NCBI RefSeq assembly: GCF_000374865.1
Contig: NZ_KB895452.1
Location: 1-64,000, forward strand
Source: Arthrobacter sp. 135MFCol5.1
GTDB lineage: Bacteria > Actinomycetota > Actinomycetes > Actinomycetales > Micrococcaceae
Length of the DNA: 64,000 nucleotides
Direction: 5' to 3'
Of the stretch, positions 29,592-39,153 are shown one piece after another; the stretch's first letter is position 1, and every line of letters begins with the position of its first letter. The position numbers were made by a program, and so were the translations under genes. The notes beneath the pieces are model-generated. The model was not told the DNA's origin. It worked only from the letters and a program-made list of their open reading frames with translations, and made no database searches.

Positions 29592-32500
29592 CTATACCTC
29601 GGCCCCGAGCCGCTGGCTGATGACGGTGGAGACGCCGTCGCCCCTCATGGTGACGCCGTAGAGCGCGTCCGCCACTTCCATGGTCCGCTTTTGGTGGGTG
29701 ATGACGATCAGCTGGCTGGACTCCCGGAGCTCCTCGAAGATGGTGATCAGGCGCCCCAGGTTGGTGTCGTCCAGCGCCGCCTCCACCTCGTCCATGACGT
29801 AGAACGGGGACGGCCGGGCCTTGAAAATGGCCACCAACAGGGCCACCGCGGTGAGTGAGCGTTCGCCGCCGGAGAGCAGGGAGAGCCGCTTGATCTTCTT
29901 GCCGGCCGGACGGGCCTCCACGTCAATGCCGGTGGTCAGCATGTCGGCGGGGTCGGTGAGGACCAGGCGCCCCTCGCCGCCGGGGAACAGCCGCTCGAAG
30001 ACCCTGACGAACTGGGCCTGGGTGTCCTCGAAGGCTTCCGCGAACACCCGTTGCACCCGGTCATCCACCTCTTTGATGATATCGAGCAGGTCCCGGCGGG
30101 ACGCTTTGAGGTCTTCCAGCTGGGTGCTGAGGAACTGGTGCCGCTCCTCCAGCGCCGCGAATTCCTCCAGCGCCAGCGGGTTGACCTTGCCCAGGCTTGC
30201 GAGGTCCCGTTCGGCCCTCCGCAGCCGCTTCTCCTGTTCCTGCCGCACGTAGGGTTTGCCTTCGCGGATCTCCTCGCCACCGGCATCGACAGGAGCACGA
30301 AGGGCAGCCCATTTGTCGCCGGACTCTTCCGCCGGGACCGGCACGGGGACGTGCGGTCCGAACTCCGCGACCAAGGCCTCCGGCGTGATGCCCAGTTCGT
30401 CCACGGAACGGGTTTCCACCGCCTCGATCCTGGCCCGCTGCTGGGCCCGGGCAAGTTCGTCGCGGTGCACATTGTCTGTGAGGTCCGCCAGTTCGCGGGC
30501 CAGGGCGTCGTTGGATTCCCGGATGTCCCGGAGCCCGCGGTCCCGCAGCTCCCGGTTCTCCTCTGCGAGGTCGCGTTCGTGCCGGGCGAGCTCGACGGAG
30601 ACATCCACATAGCCAAGGGCCATCTCCACGCCCGCGGAAACGGCTGCGGCCCGCCGGGCCTGGATGCGGCGGCGCCGCGCGCGTTCGGCCGCTTCCTCCC
30701 GTGCCCGGCGCTCCGTGGCGGCCGCGCGGTCCAGGGAGGCTGCCCGGTTGCCGGTGGCTGCCAGTTGCTCCTCGGCGCTGCGCAGGGACAACCGTGCTTC
30801 AACCTCGGCGGCGCGGGCGGCCGACACGGCTCCCGCCAGCTCATCGCGGTGTTCGGTGGAGGGTTCCTGCTCGACGGGAGCTTCCTGGGCCGCCGCGAGC
30901 CGGGCGGTGATGGCTGCGAGCGCCTCTTCCTCGGCGGCCACGTTCTCTTCGGCGCGGGCCAGGGAGGCTGCCAGTCGGTCGCTTTCTCCGACGGCGCTGC
31001 GCAGGACCGAATTGAGGTGCCCCAGGCGTTCGGCAACGGCGGCGAGCCGGGCATCGGATTCATGCAGCCGGTCCAGGGCAGCGTCCGCGGCCTCCTGCGC
31101 CGCGGCGCGCCGGGCCTCGGCGGCGGCCAGGGCGAACCTGTTCCGCTCCAGGTCCGCCGTCACGGCCGACAGCTCACGCCCGGCGTCGTCCACGGCCGCC
31201 TGAACCTCCAGGAGGGATGGTGCTTTGGCCGATCCGCCAGTGGCCGAGACGGCGGTGAACACGTCGCCCTCCCGGGTGACGGCCGTCAGGCCGGGCTGCG
31301 AGGCCACGAGCGCCGCCGCCGCATCCATGCCGGGGACGACGACGGTTCCGGACAGCAGGTGCCGTACCAGGGAGACCTCCACCGCCGGGCCGTCCACCAG
31401 TCCGGCAGCCCACCGGGCCTCGCCGGGAAGCTCCAGGTCCGGGGCGTCCTGTGGCTGGTCCACGTCCGCGGACGCCAGGAGGAGGGCCGCGCGGCCGCCG
31501 TCGTCGTCTTTTAGGGCCTGCAGGACCGCGGCCGCCGTGCCGGCGTCGTGGACGAGGACAGCATCCGACGCCTGCCCCAGTGCAGCAGCGATCGCGGCCT
31601 CGAACCCGGCGTGCACGGTGAGTGCGGCGGCGAGGCTGCCCCGGATGCCCGGAAGACCGGACTCCAGCGCGTGCCGGGCGCCGTCCTTGCGGTCAAGGCC
31701 GAGTTTCAGGGCGTCCAGGCGCGCGACGAGGGCATCGCGTTTGCGAATTCCTTCGTTGACTGCGGTCTTGAGGCCGGCGATGTCGCCCAGCACCGCATCG
31801 AGCACGTCACTGGCGGCCTCGTACTCGGCGTCGAGGGACTCCTCTCCCTCCTCCACTCCCGCCACCTGGTTTTCCAGGGCCGTGAATTCGGATTGTGCCT
31901 TCGCGCGCCGTTCGGTGCCGGCGGCAAGGGATTCGCGGAGCCGGCCCAGCTCCGCCTGGGCTGACTCCACCCGGGACCGTGCCGCTGCGACCTGCCCGGC
32001 GAGGCGCGCCAGGCCTTCCCGGCGGTCAGCGGCCGCCCTCAACTGCGCGGTGAGCCGCTGGTCCTCGGCGCGCGCAGCCTGTTCGGCGTCGGCCTTCGCC
32101 GTGCTTGCGGCGTCCAGGACTCCGCGACGGCGCACGATGTCCGCTTCGAGTTCGGCCACCTCCTGCCGCACCCGTGCGGCTTGGCGTTCCAGTTGTTCCG
32201 GGTCCCGCCCGGACGGTGCCGGGGCGTCGTCGGAGCCCAGCAGGCGGCTCCGTTCGGTGGCCAGGGTGCCCAAGGAACGGAGCCGTTCCCGGGCGGTGGA
32301 GAGCCGGTACCAGGTGTCGCGGGCAGCGTTGAGCCGGGGGGTGGCCTCCGCGGCCAGCTGTTCCAGCGCGGCCTGCTGCCTGCGGCCGGCTTCAAGTTCC
32401 TGTTCGACGGCGGTCCGCCGGGCCTTGAGCGCGGCTTCGTCGGCCACGTCCTGTTCCAGGGCCTGCTGGAGCTGGACAAGGTCATCGGCCAGGAGGCGTG

Positions 32501-33179
32501 CCCTGGCGTCCCGGACATCGAACTGGACACGCTGGGCGCGGCGGGCCACTTCCGCCTGCTTGCCCAGCGGCGTGAGCTGGCGGCGGATCTCCCCGGTGAG
32601 GTCCGTCAGCCGCTGGAGGTTGGCCTGCATAGCCTCCAGTTTGCGGACCGTCCGCTCCTTGCGCCGCCGGTGCTTGAGGATGCCGGCCGCCTCTTCGATA
32701 AATCCGCGCCGGTCCTCCGGGGTGGCGTGCAGGACCCGGTCCAGCTGCCCTTGGCCCACAATGACGTGCATTTCCCGGCCCAGCCCGGAATCGGACAGCA
32801 ATTCCTGGATGTCCAGCAACCGGCAACCGGCTCCGTTGATGGCGTACTCGGAACCTCCCGTCCGGAACAGGGTCCGCGAAATGGTCACTTCGCTGTATTC
32901 GATGGGCAGGGCGCCGTCGGTGTTGTCGATGGTCAGCGAGACGTGGGCGCGTCCCAGCGGCGGCCGGCCGGACGTCCCGGCGAAGATAACGTCCTCCATC
33001 TTGCCGCCGCGAAGCGTCTTGGCCCCTTGCTCGCCCATCACCCAGGCCAGGGCATCAACCACGTTGGACTTGCCGGAGCCGTTGGGACCCACGACGGCGG
33101 TGACGCCGGGTTCGAAGTCGAAGGTGGTGGCCGACGCAAAGGACTTGAACCCCCGGACGGTGAGGCTTTTGAGGTGCAA
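29592..33179 (-). CDS. smc: Chromosome segregation ATPase SMC
   Basis: A 1195-residue condensin subunit that organises and separates chromosomes with ScpA and ScpB. Seen: N-terminal head with Walker A GPNGSGKSNVVDAL at about 32-45, a long coiled coil, a hinge at about residues 500-660 (containing HAGFEAAIAAALG), the second coiled coil, and the C-terminal head with LSGGERSLTAVALL and Walker B FYVMDEVEAALDD. The start is a TTG at 33179 following AGGAAAG. It diverges from oleA; the gap 33180-33406 contains a TATAAT at 33232-33237 that could be a promoter element reading toward oleA. Confidence 0.96.
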   Translation of the reverse strand: MHLKSLTVRGFKSFASATTFDFEPGVTAVVGPNGSGKSNVVDALAWVMGEQGAKTLRGGKMEDVIFAGTSGRPPLGRAHVSLTIDNTDGALPIEYSEVTISRTLFRTGGSEYAINGAGCRLLDIQELLSDSGLGREMHVIVGQGQLDRVLHATPEDRRGFIEEAAGILKHRRRKERTVRKLEAMQANLQRLTDLTGEIRRQLTPLGKQAEVARRAQRVQFDVRDARARLLADDLVQLQQALEQDVADEAALKARRTAVEQELEAGRRQQAALEQLAAEATPRLNAARDTWYRLSTARERLRSLGTLATERSRLLGSDDAPAPSGRDPEQLERQAARVRQEVAELEADIVRRRGVLDAASTAKADAEQAARAEDQRLTAQLRAAADRREGLARLAGQVAAARSRVESAQAELGRLRESLAAGTERRAKAQSEFTALENQVAGVEEGEESLDAEYEAASDVLDAVLGDIAGLKTAVNEGIRKRDALVARLDALKLGLDRKDGARHALESGLPGIRGSLAAALTVHAGFEAAIAAALGQASDAVLVHDAGTAAAVLQALKDDDGGRAALLLASADVDQPQDAPDLELPGEARWAAGLVDGPAVEVSLVRHLLSGTVVVPGMDAAAALVASQPGLTAVTREGDVFTAVSATGGSAKAPSLLEVQAAVDDAGRELSAVTADLERNRFALAAAEARRAAAQEAADAALDRLHESDARLAAVAERLGHLNSVLRSAVGESDRLAASLARAEENVAAEEEALAAITARLAAAQEAPVEQEPSTEHRDELAGAVSAARAAEVEARLSLRSAEEQLAATGNRAASLDRAAATERRAREEAAERARRRRIQARRAAAVSAGVEMALGYVDVSVELARHERDLAEENRELRDRGLRDIRESNDALARELADLTDNVHRDELARAQQRARIEAVETRSVDELGITPEALVAEFGPHVPVPVPAEESGDKWAALRAPVDAGGEEIREGKPYVRQEQEKRLRRAERDLASLGKVNPLALEEFAALEERHQFLSTQLEDLKASRRDLLDIIKEVDDRVQRVFAEAFEDTQAQFVRVFERLFPGGEGRLVLTDPADMLTTGIDVEARPAGKKIKRLSLLSGGERSLTAVALLVAIFKARPSPFYVMDEVEAALDDTNLGRLITIFEELRESSQLIVITHQKRTMEVADALYGVTMRGDGVSTVISQRLGAEV

Positions 33180-33406
33180 GGCTTTCCTGGTCTCCTGGCG
33201 GGGGTAGGGAACGATGCTGGAACCGGCTCCCTATAATCTACTGCGCAGGAGCGACATTTCCCGTCCAGCACTCCGCGGCCGGCGGCGGCGCCCCCGGCCA
33301 ATATGCATGATCGGGCGCAGCAAAGGCATAGTTAAGCTCTTGGGCCTGCACTGATGTGGGTACAGTCACCGCGTGGCTGCAGGACAAAAACGAAGAGGGG
33401 CTTGAA

Positions 33407-34429
33407 TTGGCAGGTAACGCAACCTTCCGGCACAGCAATACCGCGCTGCTTTCCGTAAGCAGCGTCGAGGCTCCGCGGATCGTCAGCTCCACGGATTTCG
33501 ACCGCAAACTGGCCTCCACCCTGCAGAGGCTGAAGTTTCCGCCGCGGCTGCTCGAGCGCGTGGCCGGTATCACGCACCGCCGCTGGTGGGCCGCGGGGAC
33601 CTCCTTCGATGATGCTGCCATCGAAGCCGGCGCCAAAGCTTTGGCCGAGGCGGGCATCGAAGCGTCGGAGGTGGGCCTGCTGATCAACACGTCAGTGACG
33701 CGGCGGAACCTGGAACCATCCGTTGCGGTGAAGATCCATCACGGACTCAGCCTGCCGTCGTCGGCCATGAACTTCGACCTCGCCAATGCCTGCCTGGGGT
33801 TCGTCAACGCCCTGACCCTGGCCGCCAACATGATCGATTCCGGCCAGATCCGGTACGCAGTGATCGTTAACGGCGAGGATGCCCAGCTGACCCAGGAAGC
33901 CACGCTTGCCCGGCTGCAGCGCCCCGAAACGACGCGTGACGATTTCAACCGGGAATTCGCCACCCTGACGCTCGGTTCCGGGGCGGCCGCCGCCGTCCTG
34001 GGTCCGGCGGACCAGCACCCGGGCGCCCACCGGATCGTGGGCGGTGTGATGCGGGCCGGCACCGAGCACCACGAACTCTGCGTGGGCGGCATCGACGGCA
34101 TGGCCACCGACACCAAGGGCTTGCTCGACGGCGGCCTGCAACTGGTGGTCGATGCCTGGCATGAGGCCCAGCCGGAGTGGGACTGGGCGGAGATGGACCG
34201 CTACGTCACGCACCAGGTGAGCAATGCCTACACCCAGGCGATCATCAACGCGATCGACCTTGATCCGGACAAGGTACCCATCACCTTCCCGCACTGGGGC
34301 AACGTGGGCCCCGCGTCGTTGCCGATGACGCTGGCCGCCGAGACGCAGACGCTGGGAAGCGGTGACAGGGTCCTGTGCATGGGCGTCGGTTCGGGCCTGA
34401 ACACCGCAATGCTGGAAATCGTCTGGTGA
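33407..34429 (+). CDS. oleA: OleA, acyl-CoA head-to-head condensing enzyme
   Basis: A 340-residue thiolase-fold enzyme that joins two long-chain acyl-CoAs into a beta-keto acid, the first step of long-chain olefin synthesis. Seen: the active-site Cys129 in NFDLANACLGF, a Glu in NLEPSVAVKIHH, the histidine in YVTHQVSNAYTQ, and the asparagine in FPHWGNVGPASLP. The TTG start at 33407 was chosen because GAGGGG lies 6 bases before it and the family begins (M)AGNATFRHSNTALL. A GTG at 33356 would add 17 unrelated residues. Unlike FabH, it sits directly before oleBC and oleD. Confidence 0.9.
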   Translation: MAGNATFRHSNTALLSVSSVEAPRIVSSTDFDRKLASTLQRLKFPPRLLERVAGITHRRWWAAGTSFDDAAIEAGAKALAEAGIEASEVGLLINTSVTRRNLEPSVAVKIHHGLSLPSSAMNFDLANACLGFVNALTLAANMIDSGQIRYAVIVNGEDAQLTQEATLARLQRPETTRDDFNREFATLTLGSGAAAAVLGPADQHPGAHRIVGGVMRAGTEHHELCVGGIDGMATDTKGLLDGGLQLVVDAWHEAQPEWDWAEMDRYVTHQVSNAYTQAIINAIDLDPDKVPITFPHWGNVGPASLPMTLAAETQTLGSGDRVLCMGVGSGLNTAMLEIVW

Positions 34430-37131
34430 CCGCGGCCTGGCCGGGCGTGGACGCCGAATGGTCGCGCCGGATCGAGGTTCCGTCCACCGCTGCCGCGGAC
34501 CCGGCAGGCACGGTGCGCCGCTGGCATGTGCTCGATAACGGCCCGCAACTGGAGCGGCTGGGCCTGGCCCCGGCCGGAACCCTGCTGTGCGTGCACGGCA
34601 ACCCCACCTGGTCCTACCTCTGGCGGAGTTTCCTGGCCGCCGGAACCGATCCGGTCCATCCCTGGCGCGTGGTGGCGGTGGACCAACTGGATATGGGCTT
34701 CTCCGAACGCACCGGTGTGTTCCGCCGCCTCGCCGACAGGATCAGGGACCTCGGCGACCTCACCGATGCGCTGGGCCTGCACGGTCCGGTGGTCACCGCC
34801 GGCCACGACTGGGGCGGCGTGATCAGCCTCGGCTGGGCCCTGGCCCACCAGCACCAGCTCGCCGGCGTGGTCCTCACCAACACCGCCGTCCACCAACCCG
34901 GCAGTTCCCGGATCCCGGCCGCCCTGCGCCTGGCGCTGCACCCCGCCGTGCACAAGTGGGGAACCACGACGTCGGACGCTTTCCTGCGGGTGACGCACTC
35001 GCTCGCCAGCCCGCCGCTGCCCGCGGATATCCGCGATGCCTACATGGCCCCCTACCGCGGGGCTTCCCGCCGTGAGGGGGTGGGAAACTTCGTCGCCGAT
35101 ATCCCCGTGGACGCATCCCATCCCAGCCATCCGGAGCTGGCGCGTGTGGCCGAGGGCCTGCGCGGCCTGGACGTCCCCGTCCTGATGTTGTGGGGCCCGC
35201 GGGACCCGATCTTCTCCGACCGGTACCTCAAGGACCTCATCCAACGGATACCCGCAGCCAAGGTGCACCGCTACGAGGGCGCCGGACACCTGCTCGCGGA
35301 AGACCGGGACATCGCACCGGCCGTCTTCGACTGGCTCACCGCCAACATCGCCGGCAGCGGTGCCGGGACGGACGGAACCGGGGCGGCCGGCAGTGCCGGG
35401 ACGCAGGGCACCGGACAGGGCCACCCCGTCCCCGCCGCGCAGGACCCGTTCCGCCCCCTCTGGGCACTCCTCGGTGAACTGTCGGCCGGTCCTTCCGGTA
35501 CCGGGACCGCCATTTCCGAGATGGCGCCCGACGGCAGCGCCGGCCGCTCGCTCACCTGGGCAGAACTGGAAAAAAACGTTGCCGACGTATCGGCCGGGCT
35601 CGCCGGAATGGGCGTCGGCAGCGGAAGCCGCGTGAGCCTGATGGTCCCTCCCGGCGTGGACCTCACGGTGGCTCTCTATGCCTGCCTGCGCCTGGGAGCC
35701 GTGGTGGTGGTGGCCGACGCCGGACTGGGCACCAGGGGGCTCAGCCGTGCCGTAAAGGGTGCCACCCCGGATGTCCTGGTCGGGATCGACAGGGCACTGG
35801 CGGCAGCCCGCGCCCTCGGCTGGGCTGCCAGGCTCGTCAGCGTGCACGACCTGCCCGCCGCGCGCCGCCGCATCCTTGGGGTGGAAACGTCCCTCACCGC
35901 CTTGGCACGGGCAGGTGCCCGCAGTGGACACCGCACCGCCGACGGGCCGGACCCGGACCAGCCCGCAGCCGTCCTGTTCACGTCCGGTTCCACCGGACCC
36001 GCAAAAGGCGTCGTCTACACGCACCGGCAGCTGGCAGCGATGCGCGACACCGTGGCGGAAACCTTCGGGATCCATCCGGGTGACCGGCTGGTGGCGGGCT
36101 TCGCACCGTTCGCCCTGCTGGGGCCGGCCCTGGGCGCCGTCTCGGTGACGCCCGCCATGGACGTCACGGCCCCCCGAACCTTGACGGCACGTGCCCTCGC
36201 CCGAGCGGCCGCGGCTGTTGACGCAACGGTGGTCTTCGCCTCCCCTGCGGCACTGCGCAACGTCCTGGCCACCCAAGACGGCCTCACCACCGGCGACGCC
36301 GCGGCGTTGTCCCGCGTCGAACTGCTGCTCTCCGCCGGCGCCCCGGTTCCTGAACCCCTGCTCGCCGGGGTGCAGCGGATGCTGCCCCGGGCCTCGCTGC
36401 ACACGCCGTACGGAATGACCGAAGCCCTTCCCGTCACCGACATCAGCCTCGAACAAATCCGGGCCGCCGGTACCGGGAACGTAGCGGGGGCCGGCAACGG
36501 GGTTTGCGTGGGCCTGCCCGTCCATGGCGCCCGGGTTGCCATCCTCCCGCTGGCCGCGGACGGCACGGTTCCCGGCGACGGCAACAGTCCCGGGGCCGAG
36601 CCCGTGACGGCGCCCTGTGTCACCGGGGAGATCCTGGTCAGCGCCCCGCATGTCAAGGACTCTTACGACCGGCTCTGGCTCACCCAGCAGGCGAGCGCGG
36701 CCACGGCCGGCTGGCACCGCACCGGGGACGTGGGACACTTCGACGCCGAGGGCCGGCTGTGGGTGGAAGGGCGCCTGGCGCACATCGTGACGGCTCCGGG
36801 GTCGGTGGTAACGCCGGTGGGCCCCGAACAGGCCATCGAATCCCTGGACAGTGTCCGAATGGCCGCCGTCGTGGGAGTGGGACCGGTGGGGACCCAGGCC
36901 GTCGTCGCGGTCGTGGAAACCGTGCCGGCCGTCCGCAAGGCCGGTCCCGCTGATCCCCACCTGGCCGCACGGGTGCGTGCGGCGGCGGCCGCAGCCGGCG
37001 TGTCCGTTGCAGCCGTCCTGGTGGTGCCCGCCCAGCCCACAGATATCCGCCACAACGCCAAAATCGACCGGACCCGCCTGTCCCTCTGGGCGGCGAAGGT
37101 GCTCGCCGGCGGCCGTCCGGGAACGCCATGA
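34426..37131 (+). CDS. oleBC: OleBC fusion: beta-lactone decarboxylase plus beta-lactone synthetase
   Basis: A 901-residue two-domain protein. Residues about 1-305 form OleB, a haloalkane-dehalogenase-like alpha/beta hydrolase with HGNPTWSYLWR and nucleophile Asp128 in GHDWGGV. A Gly/Ala/Thr-rich linker of about 30 residues (306-338) follows. Residues about 340-901 form OleC, an AMP-ligase-fold enzyme with the ATP motif FTSGSTGPAKG near 517-528, TPYGMTEALP, and HRTGDVGHFDAEGRLWVEGR. Known: OleC closes a beta-hydroxy acid to a beta-lactone and OleB removes CO2 to give the olefin. The GTG start overlaps the oleA stop. OleB-OleC fusions occur in Micrococcus and relatives. Confidence 0.9.
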   Translation: MTAAWPGVDAEWSRRIEVPSTAAADPAGTVRRWHVLDNGPQLERLGLAPAGTLLCVHGNPTWSYLWRSFLAAGTDPVHPWRVVAVDQLDMGFSERTGVFRRLADRIRDLGDLTDALGLHGPVVTAGHDWGGVISLGWALAHQHQLAGVVLTNTAVHQPGSSRIPAALRLALHPAVHKWGTTTSDAFLRVTHSLASPPLPADIRDAYMAPYRGASRREGVGNFVADIPVDASHPSHPELARVAEGLRGLDVPVLMLWGPRDPIFSDRYLKDLIQRIPAAKVHRYEGAGHLLAEDRDIAPAVFDWLTANIAGSGAGTDGTGAAGSAGTQGTGQGHPVPAAQDPFRPLWALLGELSAGPSGTGTAISEMAPDGSAGRSLTWAELEKNVADVSAGLAGMGVGSGSRVSLMVPPGVDLTVALYACLRLGAVVVVADAGLGTRGLSRAVKGATPDVLVGIDRALAAARALGWAARLVSVHDLPAARRRILGVETSLTALARAGARSGHRTADGPDPDQPAAVLFTSGSTGPAKGVVYTHRQLAAMRDTVAETFGIHPGDRLVAGFAPFALLGPALGAVSVTPAMDVTAPRTLTARALARAAAAVDATVVFASPAALRNVLATQDGLTTGDAAALSRVELLLSAGAPVPEPLLAGVQRMLPRASLHTPYGMTEALPVTDISLEQIRAAGTGNVAGAGNGVCVGLPVHGARVAILPLAADGTVPGDGNSPGAEPVTAPCVTGEILVSAPHVKDSYDRLWLTQQASAATAGWHRTGDVGHFDAEGRLWVEGRLAHIVTAPGSVVTPVGPEQAIESLDSVRMAAVVGVGPVGTQAVVAVVETVPAVRKAGPADPHLAARVRAAAAAAGVSVAAVLVVPAQPTDIRHNAKIDRTRLSLWAAKVLAGGRPGTP

Positions 37132-38123
37132 AGGTCCTGGTCACCGGCGCGAGCGGGCTCCTGGGCCGGGAGGTGGCCGCTTTGCTGGTACGCCGGGGCC
37201 ACGCCGTGGCCACCTTCCAGCGGCGTCCCTCCAGGGTCGACGGCGCCGAGGACCGTTGCGGCTCCCTCACCGACGATGCAGCGGTCCGGGACGCGGTACG
37301 GGACATGGCCGCGGTGGTCCACCTTGCCGCCAAGGTTTCCTTCACCGGCCGTGCAGCGGACTTTGACGAGGTGAACGTCCAAGGAACCCGGCGCCTGCTT
37401 GACGCCGCCCGCGAAGCCGGGGTGCGGGACCTGGTGTACGTGTCATCCCCCTCCGTGGCCAACACGGGCGCCGCAATCGCCGGGCAGGGCGCCGAACCGG
37501 CGGACCCCGGGCACGCGCATGGGAACTACGCGCGCACCAAGGCCCGCGCCGAACTGCTGGCCCTCGCAGCGGACGCCCAGGACTTCCGCACCACCGCGGT
37601 GCGCCCGCACGTCGTATGGGGTCCGGGAGACACCCAGTTGGTGGAGCGTGTGCTGGAGCGGGCCGCGCGGGGCCGGCTGCCACTGCTCGATGCCGGCGCT
37701 GCCCTGATCGACACCACGTTCATTGACAATGCGGCGGCCGCCATCGTCGTGGCACTGGACCGCATGGGGCACGTCCACGGCAAGGCCCTGGTGGTCACTA
37801 ACGGGGAACCCCGGCCTGTCGGGGAGCTGCTGGCAGGCATCTGCGCTGCAGGCGGAGTGCCGGCTCCGTCGTGGTCCGTGCCCGGCAGGCTTGCGCGGAG
37901 TGCCGGCTCGGTGGTGGAACGGGCCTGGCTCCGGTTTGGCCGCCAGGAGGAACCTCCCATGACGGCCTTCCTTGCCGAGCAGCTGTCCACGGCCCACTGG
38001 TTCGACCAGCGAGAAACCCGGAGGCTCCTGGACTGGACCCCGGAGGTATCGCTGGACGAGGGTCTGGCACGGCTGGCCGGCTACTACCAGCCAGGTTCAA
38101 CGGCCGGCCCGCGGCGCACCTGA
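37128..38123 (+). CDS. oleD: OleD, NAD(P)H-dependent beta-keto acid reductase
   Basis: A 331-residue extended short-chain dehydrogenase that reduces the OleA product to a beta-hydroxy acid. Seen: the coenzyme motif GASGLLG at residues 7-13 and the catalytic Tyr134-x3-Lys138 in NYARTKAR, with a serine in VYVSSPSV. The ATG overlaps the oleBC stop by four bases. It completes oleA-oleBC-oleD, so the whole pathway from acyl-CoA to internal olefin is encoded. It converges on the next gene with 19 bases between. Confidence 0.9.
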   Translation: MKVLVTGASGLLGREVAALLVRRGHAVATFQRRPSRVDGAEDRCGSLTDDAAVRDAVRDMAAVVHLAAKVSFTGRAADFDEVNVQGTRRLLDAAREAGVRDLVYVSSPSVANTGAAIAGQGAEPADPGHAHGNYARTKARAELLALAADAQDFRTTAVRPHVVWGPGDTQLVERVLERAARGRLPLLDAGAALIDTTFIDNAAAAIVVALDRMGHVHGKALVVTNGEPRPVGELLAGICAAGGVPAPSWSVPGRLARSAGSVVERAWLRFGRQEEPPMTAFLAEQLSTAHWFDQRETRRLLDWTPEVSLDEGLARLAGYYQPGSTAGPRRT

Positions 38124-38142
38124 GGGCCGCGGAGCCGCCTTG

Positions 38143-39153
38143 TCAGCGGACGACGGCGGGCGACCAGGCATGCTCGATGAACAGCCGGGGTGCCGCGCCG
38201 GGTTCCAGGGACAGCGACCAGATATCGCTGTCCGGGCCCGCCCCTTCCCTGGGCATCCCGTACAGGATGGTGCCGTTGTCAAGCCACTCGATTTGGTCAT
38301 CCAGGTCCCGTTGCTCACCCAGAACGGTGACGTTCCCGGTGGCCAGCTCGAGGACGGCGGGCTGCCGGGCTCCCGCCAGGGTTCCCGATGTGCTCTTCTT
38401 GAAGGCGATCCGTTGCCCGTCGGGAGAGACCGAAGGGCACTCGACGCCGGACGCGGCGATGGTGAGCGTCCGGGCGGCGATATCCCCGTGGACCAGCCAG
38501 ATATTGCCCTGCGACGAGGCGGTGGCATAGAACTCATTCGGCTTGCCAGGGCTGAAGGTCACGCCCCAAATATTCCTGTCGGTGGCCTTGATCCCTGCGC
38601 CATGGTCCATCAGGGCGTAGTCCTCGAGGTTGGTATGGCTGCTTCCGTCCGCCGGGCCAATCAGTGTTTGCGTTGAAAAACTCGACGACGCATAGGAATG
38701 GCCGGAGACGAAGACGGTGGTGGCCACCAGGGAACCATCCGCGCTGACCCGTGTCCTGTTGGGGATCCCGCCGAGTGCCCACGTCCCCTGCTGCACCAGC
38801 GACCCGTCATAGGTTGAAGCCTCGAAGGAGGTGGGCATCCCGTTCCTGGTCTCCAGGCAGCTGACCAGGTTCCGGGCCGCGTAGACCCTGTCGCAGGCCT
38901 TGCCCAGGAGGGCCCGCCGGCCGTTTGGTTCAGACAGGGCCGCCGTGGCTGCCTCCCCGAACCCTTGGCCGGGGGCCGTGTTCCTGAACAGCACGAAGGG
39001 GCCGGACGGCAATGCACCGGCGGAGGCAACCTGCACGTCCGGGGCGGCCTGCCGGCTCGCGCTTGACTGCTGGTAGGCGGTGAACGCCTGGGCACCTGCG
39101 GCGCCAAGTGTGGCTATGACGACCGCAAGCAGTAAGAGCAGCCGCTTCCTCAC
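38143..39153 (-). CDS. Exported beta-propeller-like protein
   Basis: A 336-residue secreted or membrane-anchored protein of no known function. Seen: a signal sequence or anchor (RKRLLLLLAVVIATLGAAGAQAF) at the start, then repeated strands with TolB/PD40-like pieces such as NIWGVTFSPGKPNEFYAT, VECPSVSPDGQRIAFKK and SDIWSLSLEP, suggesting a beta-propeller fold. It lacks a lipobox cysteine. It overlaps the upstream MFS gene by four bases, so the two form an operon and may work on the same substrate. Other functions cannot be excluded. Confidence 0.72.
   Translation of the reverse strand: MRKRLLLLLAVVIATLGAAGAQAFTAYQQSSASRQAAPDVQVASAGALPSGPFVLFRNTAPGQGFGEAATAALSEPNGRRALLGKACDRVYAARNLVSCLETRNGMPTSFEASTYDGSLVQQGTWALGGIPNRTRVSADGSLVATTVFVSGHSYASSSFSTQTLIGPADGSSHTNLEDYALMDHGAGIKATDRNIWGVTFSPGKPNEFYATASSQGNIWLVHGDIAARTLTIAASGVECPSVSPDGQRIAFKKSTSGTLAGARQPAVLELATGNVTVLGEQRDLDDQIEWLDNGTILYGMPREGAGPDSDIWSLSLEPGAAPRLFIEHAWSPAVVR

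Noticed and set aside
33180-33406. TATAAT at 33232-33237 as a firm oleA promoter
   Set aside because: The -10 is perfect, but there is no -35 at 16-19 bases and the leader would be about 160 bases. It is only mentioned with smc.
34228-37053. A 941-codon open frame on the minus strand across oleA and oleBC
   Set aside because: It lies antisense to two clearly recognised genes and its translation is a low-complexity mix of Gly, Arg and His. Such frames are usual in high-GC DNA.
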